DNA from: Agrococcus jejuensis
Lineage (GTDB): Bacteria; Actinomycetota; Actinomycetes; Actinomycetales; Microbacteriaceae
Direction of reading: 5' to 3'
NCBI RefSeq assembly: GCF_007679035.1
Contig: NZ_VEFR01000001.1
Location: 1,259,925-1,323,924, forward strand
Length of the DNA stretch: 64,000 bases
Both the position numbers and the translations under genes were made by a program. The notes under the pieces were generated by a model that was not told the DNA's origin, made no database searches, and worked only from the letters and a program-made list of their open reading frames with translations. Positions 42,102-51,053 of the stretch are shown piece by piece (within the stretch, counting starts at the first letter, position 1; every line of letters starts with the position of its first letter).

Positions 42102-44090
42102 ATGACCAACGAGACCATCGACGTCGACGCTGCCGCCGCTGAGGGCGCAGAGCCCACGCAGCAGCCCGCCGCCGCACCCGCCGCCGAGGCCGCAGAGGCC
42201 CCCGTGGCGCCGCCCAAGGCGCGTCGCTCGCGTCGTGCGCAGAGCGCCGCCGCGGCCCCCGAGGCCGCCACGCTCGACCTGCCGGCCGCCGAGGCGCCGG
42301 CCGAGGCCGCAGCCGCCGAGGCAGCGCCGGCCGAGACGCCCGCCGCGAGCGAGGACGCTCCCGTCGAGGCGCCCAAGCGCAAGCGCGCGCCGCGCAAGAA
42401 GAAGGACGAGCCCAAGGTCGAGGAGGCGCCTGCCGCCGAGGCCGAGTCGCCCGCTGCCGAGGAGCCCACCGCCGAGGTCGCTGCGGAGACGCCCGCCGAG
42501 TCGCCCGCCACCGAGGCCGCGCCCGAGGCCCCCGAGGCCGACGGCGCAGCCAAGGACCAGTCGACGGCGGACGGCGCCACGGCCGAGCAGCCCGCCGACG
42601 ACGCCGAGCAGGGCGAGCCCCGCACGAGCCGCCGCCGTCGCGGCCGCGGCAAGGGCGCGGCGAACGCCGACCAGCAGGACAAGGGCGACCAGCCCCAGCA
42701 GCAGGGCGGCCGCGAGCAGCAGCAGGCGAACGACGCCGACGACGAGCAGCCCACGGAGGGCAACCGTCGCGGCCGCGGCCAGAACGGCAACGGCAACGGT
42801 AACGGCAACAACCAGGGCGGCAACGGCCGCAACCAGCGAGGCGGCGGCGACGCCGAGCTCGAGTCGCGTCGCGGTCGCACGCGCGACCGTCGTCGCGGCC
42901 AGGGCCGCGGCGACGACCTCGAGCCCGAGATCCTCGACGACGACGTGCTGCTGCCCGTCGCCGGCATCCTCGACGTGCTCGAGAACTACGCCTTCGTGCG
43001 CACCACGGGCTACCTCCCGGGCAACAGCGACGTGTACGTGTCGCTCGGCCAGGTGCGCAAGCACAGCCTCCGCAAGGGCGACGCCGTCACCGGCGCCATC
43101 AAGCAGCCCCGCGAGGGCGAGGCGCAGGGCGTGCAGGGCCGCCAGAAGTTCAACGCGCTCGTGCGCGTCGACTCCATCAACGGCCTGCCCGCCGAGGAGG
43201 CCGCGAACCGTCCCGAGTTCTCGTCGCTGACGCCGCTCTACGCGCAGGACCGCCTGCGTCTCGAGACCGTGCCCGGCAAGCTCTCGACGCGCGTCATCGA
43301 CCTCGTCGCCCCGATCGGCAAGGGCCAGCGCGGCCTCATCGTCTCGCCGCCCAAGGCCGGCAAGACGCTCGTGATGCAGGCCATCGCGAACGCGATCGCC
43401 GAGAACAATCCCGAGGTCCACCTCATGATCGTCCTCGTCGACGAGCGCCCCGAGGAGGTCACCGACTTCCAGCGCACCGTCAAGGGCGAGGTCATCGCGT
43501 CGACGTTCGACCGTCCCGCCGAGGACCACACGACCCTCGCGGAGCTCGCGATCGAGCGTGCGAAGCGCCTCGTCGAGCTCGGCAAGGACGTCGTGGTGCT
43601 GCTCGACGGCATCACGCGCCTCGGCCGCGCCTACAACCTCTCGACGCCCGCGTCGGGTCGCATCCTCTCGGGTGGCGTCGACTCGAGCGCGCTGTACCCG
43701 CCGAAGCGCTTCTTCGGCGCCGCGCGGAACATCGAGCACGGCGGCTCGCTCACGATCCTCGCAACGGCGCTCGTCGAGACGGGCTCGAAGATGGACGAGG
43801 TCATCTTCGAGGAGTTCAAGGGCACCGGCAACATGGAGCTGCGCCTCTCGCGGCAGCTCGCCGACAAGCGCATCTTCCCGGCCGTCGACGTCAACGCGTC
43901 GGGCACGCGTCGCGAGGAGATGCTCCTCGGCACCGAGGAGACCAAGGTCATGTGGAAGCTGCGTCGCGCGCTCGCGGGCCTCGACCCGCAGCAGGCGACG
44001 GAGCTCGTGCTCAAGAACCTCAAGGACACCCAGTCGAACGTCGAGTTCCTCATGAAGGTCTCGAAGTCGACGCCGGGCGAGCAGGCCTGA
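42102..44090 (+). CDS. rho: Transcription termination factor Rho
   Basis: A 662-residue hexameric RNA helicase that ends transcription. It has a long N-terminal region (about residues 1-280) first Ala/Glu/Pro-rich with basic RRSRR and [10 protein letters not shown] patches, then Arg/Gly/Asn/Gln-rich stretches ([16 protein letters not shown]), as in other actinobacterial Rho proteins. This is followed by the cold-shock-like RNA-binding domain and the ATPase core: Walker A PPKAGKT (Lys421), [15 protein letters not shown], and the Q-loop/R-loop region [17 protein letters not shown]. It has a gaaagggagaacg ribosome site. Five bases separate it from prfA. Confidence 0.97.
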   Translation: MTNETIDVDAAAAEGAEPTQQPAAAPAAEAAEAPVAPPKARRSRRAQSAAAAPEAATLDLPAAEAPAEAAAAEAAPAETPAASEDAPVEAPKRKRAPRKKKDEPKVEEAPAAEAESPAAEEPTAEVAAETPAESPATEAAPEAPEADGAAKDQSTADGATAEQPADDAEQGEPRTSRRRRGRGKGAANADQQDKGDQPQQQGGREQQQANDADDEQPTEGNRRGRGQNGNGNGNGNNQGGNGRNQRGGGDAELESRRGRTRDRRRGQGRGDDLEPEILDDDVLLPVAGILDVLENYAFVRTTGYLPGNSDVYVSLGQVRKHSLRKGDAVTGAIKQPREGEAQGVQGRQKFNALVRVDSINGLPAEEAANRPEFSSLTPLYAQDRLRLETVPGKLSTRVIDLVAPIGKGQRGLIVSPPKAGKTLVMQAIANAIAENNPEVHLMIVLVDERPEEVTDFQRTVKGEVIASTFDRPAEDHTTLAELAIERAKRLVELGKDVVVLLDGITRLGRAYNLSTPASGRILSGGVDSSALYPPKRFFGAARNIEHGGSLTILATALVETGSKMDEVIFEEFKGTGNMELRLSRQLADKRIFPAVDVNASGTRREEMLLGTEETKVMWKLRRALAGLDPQQATELVLKNLKDTQSNVEFLMKVSKSTPGEQA

Positions 44091-44095
44091 CCCAC

Positions 44096-45175
44096 GTGTT
44101 CGAATCCGTCTCGGCGCTGCTGAGCGAGCACGCGGACCTCGAGCACCAGCTCGCGGATCCTGCGCTGCACGCGGATGCGGGGCGCGCGAAGCGCGTCAAC
44201 CGCCGCTACGCGGAGCTCAGCCAGATCAAGGCGGCGCACGAGCGATGGACGGCGGCGGGGGAGGACCTCGCCGCCGCCCGCGAGCTCGCCCGCGAGGACG
44301 AGGCGTTCGCCGACGAGGTGCCCGGCCTCGAGCAGGCCGCGTACGAGGCCGAGGAGCGCCTCCGGCGTCTGCTCATCCCGCGCGACCCCGACGACGGCCG
44401 CGACGTGATCATGGAGATCAAGGGCGGCGAGGGCGGCGAGGAGTCGGCGCTCTTCGCAGCCGACCTCCTGCGCATGTACGAGCACTACGCGACCAGCCGC
44501 GGCTGGAAGACCGAGATGCTCGAGCACACGACGAGCGACATGGGCGGCTTCAAGGACGTGCAGCTCGCCATCAAGGGCTCCGCGTCCGACCCCGCGCAGG
44601 GCGTGTGGGCGTCGCTGAAGTACGAGGGCGGCGTGCACCGCGTGCAGCGCGTGCCCGCGACGGAGTCGCAGGGTCGCATCCACACCTCCACGACCGGCGT
44701 GCTCGTCTTCCCCGAGGTCGACGAGCCCGAGGAGGTGCAGATCGACCCGAACGACCTGAAGATCGACGTCTTCCGCTCGTCGGGTCCCGGCGGCCAGTCG
44801 GTGAACACGACCGACTCCGCCGTGCGCATCACCCACCTGCCGACGGGCATCGTCGTGTCGATGCAGAACGAGAAGTCGCAGCTGCAGAACCGCGAGGCCG
44901 GCATGCGCGTGCTGCGCGCCCGCATCCTCGCGAAGCAGCAGGAGGAGATCGACGCCGCCGCCTCCGACGCGCGCCGCTCGCAGATCCGCGGCATGGATCG
45001 CTCGGAGCGCATCCGCACGTACAACTTCCCCGAGAACCGCATCGCCGACCACCGCACGGGCTTCAAGGCGTACAACCTCGACACCGTGATGGATGGTGCG
45101 CTGCAGGCCGTGATCGACTCGTGCATCACGGCCGACGAGGAGGCCAGGCTCGCGGCGCTCGCCGACGAGTCCTGA
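44096..45175 (+). CDS. prfA: Peptide chain release factor 1
   Basis: A 359-residue RF1 that recognises UAA and UAG. The GGQ hydrolysis motif is at residues 232-234 ([16 protein letters not shown]); upstream is the anticodon-like tripeptide region [10 protein letters not shown], here preceded by ATESQGR with the PxT element as PAT. RF1 rather than RF2 is supported by PAT, not SPF. The GTG at 44096 opens 5 bp after rho. L31 (rpmE), often found between rho and prfA in Actinobacteria, is absent. prmC, the methylase that modifies its GGQ, lies about 16 kb downstream instead of next to it. Confidence 0.95.
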   Translation: MFESVSALLSEHADLEHQLADPALHADAGRAKRVNRRYAELSQIKAAHERWTAAGEDLAAARELAREDEAFADEVPGLEQAAYEAEERLRRLLIPRDPDDGRDVIMEIKGGEGGEESALFAADLLRMYEHYATSRGWKTEMLEHTTSDMGGFKDVQLAIKGSASDPAQGVWASLKYEGGVHRVQRVPATESQGRIHTSTTGVLVFPEVDEPEEVQIDPNDLKIDVFRSSGPGGQSVNTTDSAVRITHLPTGIVVSMQNEKSQLQNREAGMRVLRARILAKQQEEIDAAASDARRSQIRGMDRSERIRTYNFPENRIADHRTGFKAYNLDTVMDGALQAVIDSCITADEEARLAALADES

Positions 45176-45219
45176 CCGACGAACCCGTGCCAGGGGCAGC
45201 CATCCTTGCTACCCTGGAG

Positions 45220-45239
45220 GCACGCCGAGGCAGGCGTGC
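45220..45239 (+). promoter_or_regulatory. Hairpin that competes with the guanidine-III aptamer
   Basis: gcacgcc and ggcgtgc (6-nt loop) form a perfect 7-bp stem just before the aptamer. Its 3' arm shares three bases with the 5' strand of aptamer stem P1 (45237-45241), so both cannot form fully together. A taccct -10-like element lies at 45210-45215, which puts the transcript start at about 45222. Confidence 0.45.
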
Positions 45240-45275
45240 GGACGAGGGCGCAGTACCCGCACAGCGACAAGACTG
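45236..45275 (+). promoter_or_regulatory. Guanidine-III riboswitch (ykkC-III / mini pseudoknot class)
   Basis: The stretch carries the conserved segments GGACGAGG (45240-45247), GTACCCG (45253-45259) and GACAAGAC (45265-45272), as in the actinobacterial guanidine-III aptamer of known structure. P1 forms between tgcgg (45237-45241) and ccgca. The pseudoknot helix P2 forms between cagt and actg. It sits 20 nt before the start codon of an SMR exporter. A gacc element at 45275-45278 can pair with ggtc at 45287-45290, covering the Shine-Dalgarno site ggaggt, which suggests that guanidine binding frees translation. Confidence 0.9.
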
Positions 45276-45294
45276 ACCACATCGGAGGTCTGTC

Positions 45295-45609
45295 ATGGAC
45301 TGGGTCATCCTCGTCGTCTCGGGGCTGCTGGAGGCCGTCTGGGCCACGGCGCTCTCGCGCACGAAGGGCTTCACGCGCTGGAAGCCGACCGTCGTGTTCG
45401 GCGTCGCCATCGTCGGCAGCATGGTCGGGCTCGCGATCGCGATGCTCACGATCCCGACCGGCACCGCCTACGCGGTGTGGGTCGGCATCGGCGCCGTCAC
45501 GACGGCCGTCTGGGCGATGGTGACGAAGGCCGAGCGGGCGACCGTCGCGCGCGTCGTGCTGCTCGCGGTGCTCGTCGGCTGCGTCGTCGGCCTCAAGGTG
45601 GTGGCGTAG
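45295..45609 (+). CDS. SMR family guanidinium exporter subunit (SugE/Gdx-like), first of a pair
   Basis: A 104-residue small multidrug resistance protein with four membrane helices. The conserved glutamate of helix 1 is in GLLEAVWATALSRTKGFTR (Glu13), and the GFTR and AYAVWVGIGA motifs fit the guanidinium-export subtype (Gdx/SugE) rather than broad drug exporters. A guanidine-III riboswitch directly upstream and a ggaggt ribosome site support regulated guanidine export. The next gene encodes a second SMR subunit starting 2 bp after the stop. Such pairs form heterodimers or parallel/antiparallel dimers in the membrane. Confidence 0.93.
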   Translation: MDWVILVVSGLLEAVWATALSRTKGFTRWKPTVVFGVAIVGSMVGLAIAMLTIPTGTAYAVWVGIGAVTTAVWAMVTKAERATVARVVLLAVLVGCVVGLKVVA

Positions 45610-45611
45610 CC

Positions 45612-45953
45612 ATGGCCTGGATCGTGCTGCTCGTCTCCGCAGTCCTCGAGGCCGTCTGGGCGACGGCGCTCGGCGCCTCCGAGGGCTTCACGCGCCCCGT
45701 CGAGTCGATCGTCTTCGTCGTCGGCTGCATCCTGTCGATGATCGGCCTCGAGCGCGCCGCGCGCTCGATCCCGATCGCGACGGCCTACGCCGTGTGGGTC
45801 GGCATCGGCGCGGCGCTCACCGTCACGTGGGCGATCGTGACGGGCGCCGAGGCGTTCTCGTGGTGGACGGTGCTCTTCGTCGCCGGCATCGTCGGCAGCG
45901 TCATCGGCCTGAAGATCACGGCGCCGAAGGGCGGGCCCGAGGCGGGAGCCTGA
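45612..45953 (+). CDS. SMR family guanidinium exporter subunit, second of a pair
   Basis: A 113-residue SMR protein with four helices and a hydrophilic C-terminal tail (TAPKGGPEAGA). Helix 1 carries AVLEAVWATALGASEGFTR with the essential glutamate (about Glu12), and AYAVWVGIGAALTVTWAIV corresponds to helix 3. It starts 2 bp after its paralogue and shares the riboswitch-controlled transcript. Having two unequal subunits in tandem suggests a heterodimer with fixed opposite topology, the typical outcome of SMR gene duplication. Confidence 0.92.
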   Translation: MAWIVLLVSAVLEAVWATALGASEGFTRPVESIVFVVGCILSMIGLERAARSIPIATAYAVWVGIGAALTVTWAIVTGAEAFSWWTVLFVAGIVGSVIGLKITAPKGGPEAGA

Positions 45954-45983
45954 GCGACGCGGGCACGGCGCCGGTCGCAGCGT

Positions 45984-46016
45984 GTTCATCCCGCGCTCGG
46001 CCTGCGTTCATCCGCG
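45984..46016 (+). promoter_or_regulatory. PHO-box-like triple 11-nt direct repeat
   Basis: Three consecutive 11-nt units read gttcatcccgc, gctcggcctgc and gttcatccgcg. Units 1 and 3 match the GTTCAYC core of the actinobacterial PhoP direct-repeat unit; unit 2 is degenerate, as is common. A TAGCGT -10-like element follows at 46022-46027, so the repeats cover the -35 region of the promoter of the ABC-phosphodiesterase operon. This is an activator-type position for PhoP. Confidence 0.6.
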
Positions 46017-46114
46017 CACCCTAGCGTGTGTGCGGACGCGCGACCGCACCTATGGATCTCGCGTTCTGTTGTAGGTACTCTCCATGGTGAGAGGTCGTTC
46101 GACGAGGAGAGACC

Positions 46115-47170
46115 ATGCAGGCATCGAAGACGCGCGCGCTGCGCGCGACGGCAGGACTGGCACTGGCGGGCGTCGCGCTCGCAGGATGCGCGAGCGGCGG
46201 AGGCGACGCGGGCGGCGGCGACGCGAGCGGCCCGCTCATCGTCTACACGAACTCGAACGGCGACGGCCGCGGGGAGTGGCTCACCGAGCAGGCGGCCGAG
46301 AACGGCTTCGAGATCGACATCGTCGGGCTCGGCGGCGCCGACCTGACGAACCGCATCGTCGCCGAGGTGAACAACCCCGTGGGCGACGTCGTCTTCGGGC
46401 TCAACACGATGTTCTTCGAGACCCTCAAGGCCGAGGACGCCATCACGGCGTACGAGCCCACCTGGTCGGACGAGGTGCCGCAGGACGCCGGCGACCCCGT
46501 CGACGGCGCGTACTGGCCGCTCGTCGACCAGGCGATCGTCACCGTCTACGACGCGAACGCCGTCACCGACCCGCCTGCCGACGTGTCCGAGCTCTGGACC
46601 TCGGACTACGAGGGGCAGTACGAGGTGAACACCGCGCTCGGCGAGGCCACGCCCCAGCTCGTCGTCGCCGGCATCCTCGCGCCGTACGCCGACGAGGACG
46701 GCGAGGTCTCGGACGAGGGCTGGGAGGCCGTCGACGCGTACTTCGCGAACGGCAGCCCCGCCGTCGAGGGCAGCGACCTCTACGCGCGCTTCGAGCAGGG
46801 CGACGTCTCCTACGGCGTGCTGCCCTCGGGCGGCATCATCGCCCGCGACGCGGAGTACGGCACCGACACGGCGATCGTGCCGAACGCCGACGGCGTGCCC
46901 TTCGTCACCGAGCAGATCGGCGTCATCGCCGGCACGCAGCGCGAGGAGCAGGCGCAGGAGTTCATCGACTGGTTCGGCAGCGCCGAGGTGCAGGGCGCCT
47001 TCGCCCAGGAGTTCAACGCCATGCCGGTGAACGAGGGCGCGCTCGCGCAGGCCAACCCCGAGATCGTCGAGCTCATCGACTCGGTCGAGCGCGCCGACAT
47101 CGACTACGCGCTCGTGCGCGAGCACATCGGCGCATGGGTCGAGCGCATCGAGCTCGAGTACCTGCCCTGA
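46115..47170 (+). CDS. Extracellular solute-binding lipoprotein (iron/phosphonate/organophosphate-type family)
   Basis: A 351-residue substrate-binding lipoprotein. Its signal peptide ends in the lipobox ALAGC with the lipid Cys at residue 25, followed by a Gly-rich linker. The mature domain begins with GPLIVYTNSNGDGRGEWLTEQAAENG, the N-terminus of the FbpA/AfuA/PhnS cluster of binding proteins. In this family the ligand may be ferric iron, thiamine, 2-aminoethylphosphonate or sugar phosphate. The PHO-box-like promoter and the phosphodiesterase in the operon favour an organophosphate or phosphonate. Ribosome site gaggag at 46106-46111. First gene of a five-gene operon. Confidence 0.9.
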   Translation: MQASKTRALRATAGLALAGVALAGCASGGGDAGGGDASGPLIVYTNSNGDGRGEWLTEQAAENGFEIDIVGLGGADLTNRIVAEVNNPVGDVVFGLNTMFFETLKAEDAITAYEPTWSDEVPQDAGDPVDGAYWPLVDQAIVTVYDANAVTDPPADVSELWTSDYEGQYEVNTALGEATPQLVVAGILAPYADEDGEVSDEGWEAVDAYFANGSPAVEGSDLYARFEQGDVSYGVLPSGGIIARDAEYGTDTAIVPNADGVPFVTEQIGVIAGTQREEQAQEFIDWFGSAEVQGAFAQEFNAMPVNEGALAQANPEIVELIDSVERADIDYALVREHIGAWVERIELEYLP

Positions 47171-47193
47171 CCCGACCCCGATCGCGCCGACCC

Positions 47194-47236
47194 CGCGGCC
47201 GGACGGACGCCCACGACGGCGTCCGTCCCGGCCGCG
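47194..47236 (+). terminator. Large intraoperonic hairpin after the binding-protein gene
   Basis: cgcggccggacggacgcc pairs with ggcgtccgtcccggccgcg (one bulged base) around a 6-nt loop. It lies 23 nt after the binding-protein stop and 46 nt before the ATPase ribosome site. Such a structure commonly keeps the binding protein more abundant than the membrane parts, through partial termination or mRNA protection. Confidence 0.7.
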
Positions 47237-47282
47237 AGGCGACGCCCCACCGGCCGGCGGCGTCGGCCAGGAGGAGCACCCC

Positions 47283-48281
47283 ATGATCCGATTCGACGGC
47301 GTCCGGGTCGCGTTCGGCGACCACGTCGCGCTGCACGGCCTCGACCTCGAGATCGCCGAGGGCGAGTTCTGCACGCTGCTCGGCCCCTCCGGCTGCGGCA
47401 AGACCACGGCGCTGCGCGCCCTCGCGGGCTTCGTCGAGCCGACCTCCGGCAGCGTGCACGTCGCAGGCAGGGACGTGACGCGCGTGCCGAGCGAGCAGCG
47501 CGGCGTCGGCATGGTCTTCCAGAGCTACGCGTTGTTCCCGAGCATGACCGTGCGCGACAACATCGCGTTCGGGCTCGCGGTCCAGCGCGTGGCGAAGGCG
47601 GAGCAGCGCGAGCGCGTCGATCGCGCCGCCGAGCAGGTCGGGCTCAAGCCCGAGCAGCTCGGCCGCGGCGTCTCGGAGCTGTCGGGCGGCCAGCAGCAGC
47701 GCGTGGCGATCGCGCGCGCGCTCGTGCTCGAGCCCAGCATCCTGCTGCTCGACGAGCCCCTGTCGAACCTCGACGCCAAGCTGCGCGTGCAGCTGCGCGG
47801 CGAGCTGCAGCGACTGCAGCGCGAGGTGGGCATCACGACGGTCTACGTGACGCACGACCAGGAGGAGGCGCTCGCGCTCTCCGACCGCATCGCGGTGCTG
47901 TCGGAGGGCACCCTCGAGCAGCTCGGGGCGCCACGCGAGATCTACGAGCAGCCGACGACGGCGTTCGTGTGCGACTTCGTCGGCGAGGCGACGCGCCTCA
48001 CGCCCGCGCAGCGCGCAGCGCTGGCCCCTGAGGAGCTCGCGGGGGATCTCGACGCGTGGGTGCGGCCCGAGCACGTCGCGCTCGTCGAGTCGGGCGGCAT
48101 CGAGGGCATCGTGCGCGAGCACGCCTACCGCGGGGCCGCCACGCTGCTCGAGCTCGAGCTGGCCGGCTCGGTGCTCCGCGTCGAGTCGGCGAGCGCCGCT
48201 GCCGCCGCGCTGTCGCTCGGAGACTCCGTGCAGGTCGTGCTCGACGCCGAGCGCGTCCACCGGTTCCCGGTCGCGGCATGA
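47283..48281 (+). CDS. ABC transporter ATP-binding protein (FbpC/PotA-like)
   Basis: A 332-residue import ATPase. Walker A is GPSGCGKTT (residues 34-42), the Q-loop sits in VFQSYALFP, the signature is LSGGQQQRVAIARAL, Walker B ILLLDEPLSNLD and the H-loop VTHDQEEALALSDR. A C-terminal TOBE domain from about residue 260 is shorter than in sugar-import ATPases. Good caggagg ribosome site. The stop overlaps the start of the permease gene. It powers the fused double permease downstream; the cargo is probably the same organophosphate or phosphonate bound by the lipoprotein. Confidence 0.93.
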   Translation: MIRFDGVRVAFGDHVALHGLDLEIAEGEFCTLLGPSGCGKTTALRALAGFVEPTSGSVHVAGRDVTRVPSEQRGVGMVFQSYALFPSMTVRDNIAFGLAVQRVAKAEQRERVDRAAEQVGLKPEQLGRGVSELSGGQQQRVAIARALVLEPSILLLDEPLSNLDAKLRVQLRGELQRLQREVGITTVYVTHDQEEALALSDRIAVLSEGTLEQLGAPREIYEQPTTAFVCDFVGEATRLTPAQRAALAPEELAGDLDAWVRPEHVALVESGGIEGIVREHAYRGAATLLELELAGSVLRVESASAAAAALSLGDSVQVVLDAERVHRFPVAA

Positions 48282-50065
48282 GCGCCGCGCAGTCGGCGAC
48301 CGAGCCGCGCACGCCCGCCGACGCCGGCATGACGCCGCAGCAGCCCGTGCGCAGGCCGCGCGGCGCGACGGCGCGCATGCTGCGCTCGCCCCTCGGCATC
48401 GGCGTCGTCATCGGCACGCTGTGGTTCTCGGCGACGTTCCTCGTGATGCCGAACGTGACGCTGCTGCAGGCGACGTTCGCGCCCGACGGCGAGCTCTCGC
48501 TCTCGGCGGTCGAGCGGCTGCTCTCGAGCGAGCGCGCGCTGCGCTCGCTCGGCAACAGCGTGGCGCTGGCGGCGACGCTCGCCGTCACCGTCAACGTCGT
48601 CGGCATCTTCATCGTGCTCGTGACGGGCTGGTTCAAGATGCGCGCCCGGCGCGTGCTGTGGCTCGGCTACGCCACCACGTTCATCTACGGCGGCATCGTG
48701 CTCGCCACCGGCTACGCGTTCATCTACGGCCGCTACGGCTTCGTCACGAACGCCGTCGCCAACGTCTGGCCGGAGATGGATCGCGACTGGTTCTCGGGCT
48801 TCATGGCGGTCGTGCTCGTCATGACCTTCGCGACCACGACGAACCACATGCTGTTCCTGTCCTCCGCGCTCGCGAAGATCGACCACCAGTCGATCGAGGC
48901 CGCACGGCTCATGGGCGCCTCGAACTGGACGATCCTGCGCCGGATCGTGCTGCCGACGCTGCGACCCATGATCTTCGCCGTGACGGTGCTCGTCTTCCTC
49001 ACGGGTCTCGGTGCCCTCACGGCCCCGCTCGTGCTCGGCGGGCAGGACTTCCAGACCGTCGCGCCGATGATCCTCTCCTTCTCGCGCACCGCGACGTCGC
49101 GCGACATCGCGGCGCTCCTCGCGATCCTGCTCGGACTCGCGACCATCGTGCTGCTCGCGATCCTCAACCGCGTCGAGCGCGGCGGCACCTACTTCGCCGT
49201 CGCGAAGGTCGCCTCGCCGCTCGAGCCGCAGGCGTTCCGCACCCGCTGGGGCTCGATCGTCATGCACGTGCTCGCCTGGGCGCTGTGGGCCGTGTACGTG
49301 TTCCCCGTGCTGTGCGCGGTGCTCTTCTCGTTCGCCGACGCCCGTGCGGTGCAGGGCGGCTCCATCGGGCTCGACGACCTCACGATCGAGCATTGGGCGA
49401 CCGTGCTCACGCAGCCCGACGCGCTGTCGCCGTTCCTCGTCTCGGTCGCGTACTCGGCGATCGCCTCGGTCGTCGTCGTGCTCGGACTCGTGCTCGTGTC
49501 GCGCGCCCTCACCACCTGGCGCGGCAGGCTCTCGAGCGTCATCGAGTACGTGCTGCACATCCCGTGGATCCTGCCGACGATCCTCATCGCGCTCGGGCTC
49601 GTCATGACCTTCGACCGGCCGCAATGGCTCGTCGGCGGCCAGGTGCTGCAGGGCACGATCGTCATCCTCGGCATCGCCTACGTCATCGTGAAGATCCCCT
49701 TCACCCTGCGCCTGCTGAAGGCGGCGTTCGCGGCCGTGCCCGACGAGTTCGAGGATGCCGCTCGCATCCTCGGCGCCGGCCAGCTCACGACGATCCGGCG
49801 CGTCGTCATCCCGATCATCGCCCCGACGATGGCGGCGGTGACGGCCCTCAACTTCACGAGCCTCGTCGACGACTACGATGCCGCCGTGTTCCTCTACCAC
49901 CCGCTGGCGGAGCCCCTGGGCATCGCGATCCGACGGGCGACCGAGGGCGACGCCAACGTGCAGGCCATGTCGATCACGTTCGTCTACACCGTGCTGCTCA
50001 TGCTCGTGCAGGGCTTCGTGCTCTGGCTCGTCTACGGGCGCGGCCTGCGGAGGCGGCGTGGCTGA
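48278..50065 (+). CDS. ABC transporter permease with two fused membrane domains (FbpB/ThiP type)
   Basis: A 595-residue permease with about 12 helices made of two tandem copies of the binding-protein-dependent membrane domain. Each half has an EAA loop facing the ATPase: EAARLMGASNWTILRRIVLP and DAARILGAGQLTTIRRVVIP. The N-terminal ~35 residues are a basic, Pro-rich cytoplasmic tail. Fused double permeases are typical of iron, thiamine and 2-aminoethylphosphonate importers. The ATG overlaps the ATPase stop, and the 3' end overlaps the LacI GTG by 8 bp. Confidence 0.92.
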   Translation: MSAAQSATEPRTPADAGMTPQQPVRRPRGATARMLRSPLGIGVVIGTLWFSATFLVMPNVTLLQATFAPDGELSLSAVERLLSSERALRSLGNSVALAATLAVTVNVVGIFIVLVTGWFKMRARRVLWLGYATTFIYGGIVLATGYAFIYGRYGFVTNAVANVWPEMDRDWFSGFMAVVLVMTFATTTNHMLFLSSALAKIDHQSIEAARLMGASNWTILRRIVLPTLRPMIFAVTVLVFLTGLGALTAPLVLGGQDFQTVAPMILSFSRTATSRDIAALLAILLGLATIVLLAILNRVERGGTYFAVAKVASPLEPQAFRTRWGSIVMHVLAWALWAVYVFPVLCAVLFSFADARAVQGGSIGLDDLTIEHWATVLTQPDALSPFLVSVAYSAIASVVVVLGLVLVSRALTTWRGRLSSVIEYVLHIPWILPTILIALGLVMTFDRPQWLVGGQVLQGTIVILGIAYVIVKIPFTLRLLKAAFAAVPDEFEDAARILGAGQLTTIRRVVIPIIAPTMAAVTALNFTSLVDDYDAAVFLYHPLAEPLGIAIRRATEGDANVQAMSITFVYTVLLMLVQGFVLWLVYGRGLRRRRG

Positions 50066-51053
50066 CCGGCAGCTCGGGGTCACGGTCGAGGACGTCGCGC
50101 GCGAGGCCGGGGTCTCGCGCTCCACGGCGACGCGCGCGCTCCGCGGCCACGGCCGCATCGCCGAGGAGACGCGGACGCGGGTCGAGGAGGTCGCCGCGCG
50201 GCTCGGCTACGTGCCGAACCTCGCCGCGGCCGACCTCGCGGCTGGAGGCACCGGCGTCGTCGGGCTCATGCTGCGCGACGCGGCGAACCCCGTCTACGGC
50301 GCGCTGTTCTCGCGCATCGAGCTCGCCGCGCGCGACGCGGACCTCGACCTCGTGACCGTGACGATCGGGGCCGACCCCGCAGGTGCGCAGCAGGTGCAGG
50401 GGCTGCGCCGACTGCTGGGGATGCGCGTGGCCGGGCTGCTCGTGGCGACGGGCGGCGTCGAGTCCGCGCGGCTCGAGCCGTTCGCCAGCGAGGTGCCGAT
50501 CGTGCGGATCGGCCGAGACGAGCCGAGCGACCGCATCCACGCCGAAGCGTACGACGAGGCGTGGCACGGCCGACTGCTCGCCGACCGCGTGCGCGCGCTC
50601 GGCCATCGGCGCGTGGTCGTGCTCGGCGCGGACGCCGCGACGTCGTACGGCGAGCACGCACGTGCCGACGCGCTCGTCGACGGCCTCGAGGGCGTGCGCA
50701 TCGACCGCGTCGCGACGGGGGCGGCGCCCGACGACGGCGTGGGGGCGGCCCTCGCCGCGGTCGACGCCGGAGCGACCGCGGTGCTCTGCGCCTCCGACAC
50801 GCGGCAGCTCGCCGTGCTGCGCGCGCTCGCCGCCGCCGGCCGCGCCTGCGCGACGACCGGTTGGGACGGCATCCTGCCCGGCGTCGACCTCCTGGGCCTC
50901 ACGACGGTGCGCGTGCCCGTCGAGGCCGCGGCCGACGCGGGCGTCGCCCGCATCGCCGCGCTGCTCGATGGCGTCGTCGACGCCCCCATCCATCGGCGCT
51001 GGCGGGGCGAGCTGCTCGTCGGACGCACCCTGACACCCGCGGAGGATCGATGA
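50058..51053 (+). CDS. LacI family transcriptional regulator
   Basis: A 331-residue regulator: LacI helix-turn-helix (VTVEDVAREAGVSRSTATRALRGHGRIAEETRTRVEEVAARLGYVPNLAA, about residues 8-57) and a periplasmic-binding-protein-like effector domain. The GTG at 50058 lies inside the permease gene end with a gcggaggcg site. It sits within the operon it may control, between the permease and the phosphodiesterase genes; both neighbours overlap it. A LacI protein beside a PHO-box-like promoter suggests dual control by phosphate limitation and the imported compound. Confidence 0.9.
   Translation: MADRQLGVTVEDVAREAGVSRSTATRALRGHGRIAEETRTRVEEVAARLGYVPNLAAADLAAGGTGVVGLMLRDAANPVYGALFSRIELAARDADLDLVTVTIGADPAGAQQVQGLRRLLGMRVAGLLVATGGVESARLEPFASEVPIVRIGRDEPSDRIHAEAYDEAWHGRLLADRVRALGHRRVVVLGADAATSYGEHARADALVDGLEGVRIDRVATGAAPDDGVGAALAAVDAGATAVLCASDTRQLAVLRALAAAGRACATTGWDGILPGVDLLGLTTVRVPVEAAADAGVARIAALLDGVVDAPIHRRWRGELLVGRTLTPAEDR

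Noticed and set aside
46078..46093. LacI operator at ctctc-catggt-gagag before the binding-protein gene
   Set aside because: The arms are short and the centre lacks the CG typical of LacI-family sites; it may be chance around the ribosome-site region.
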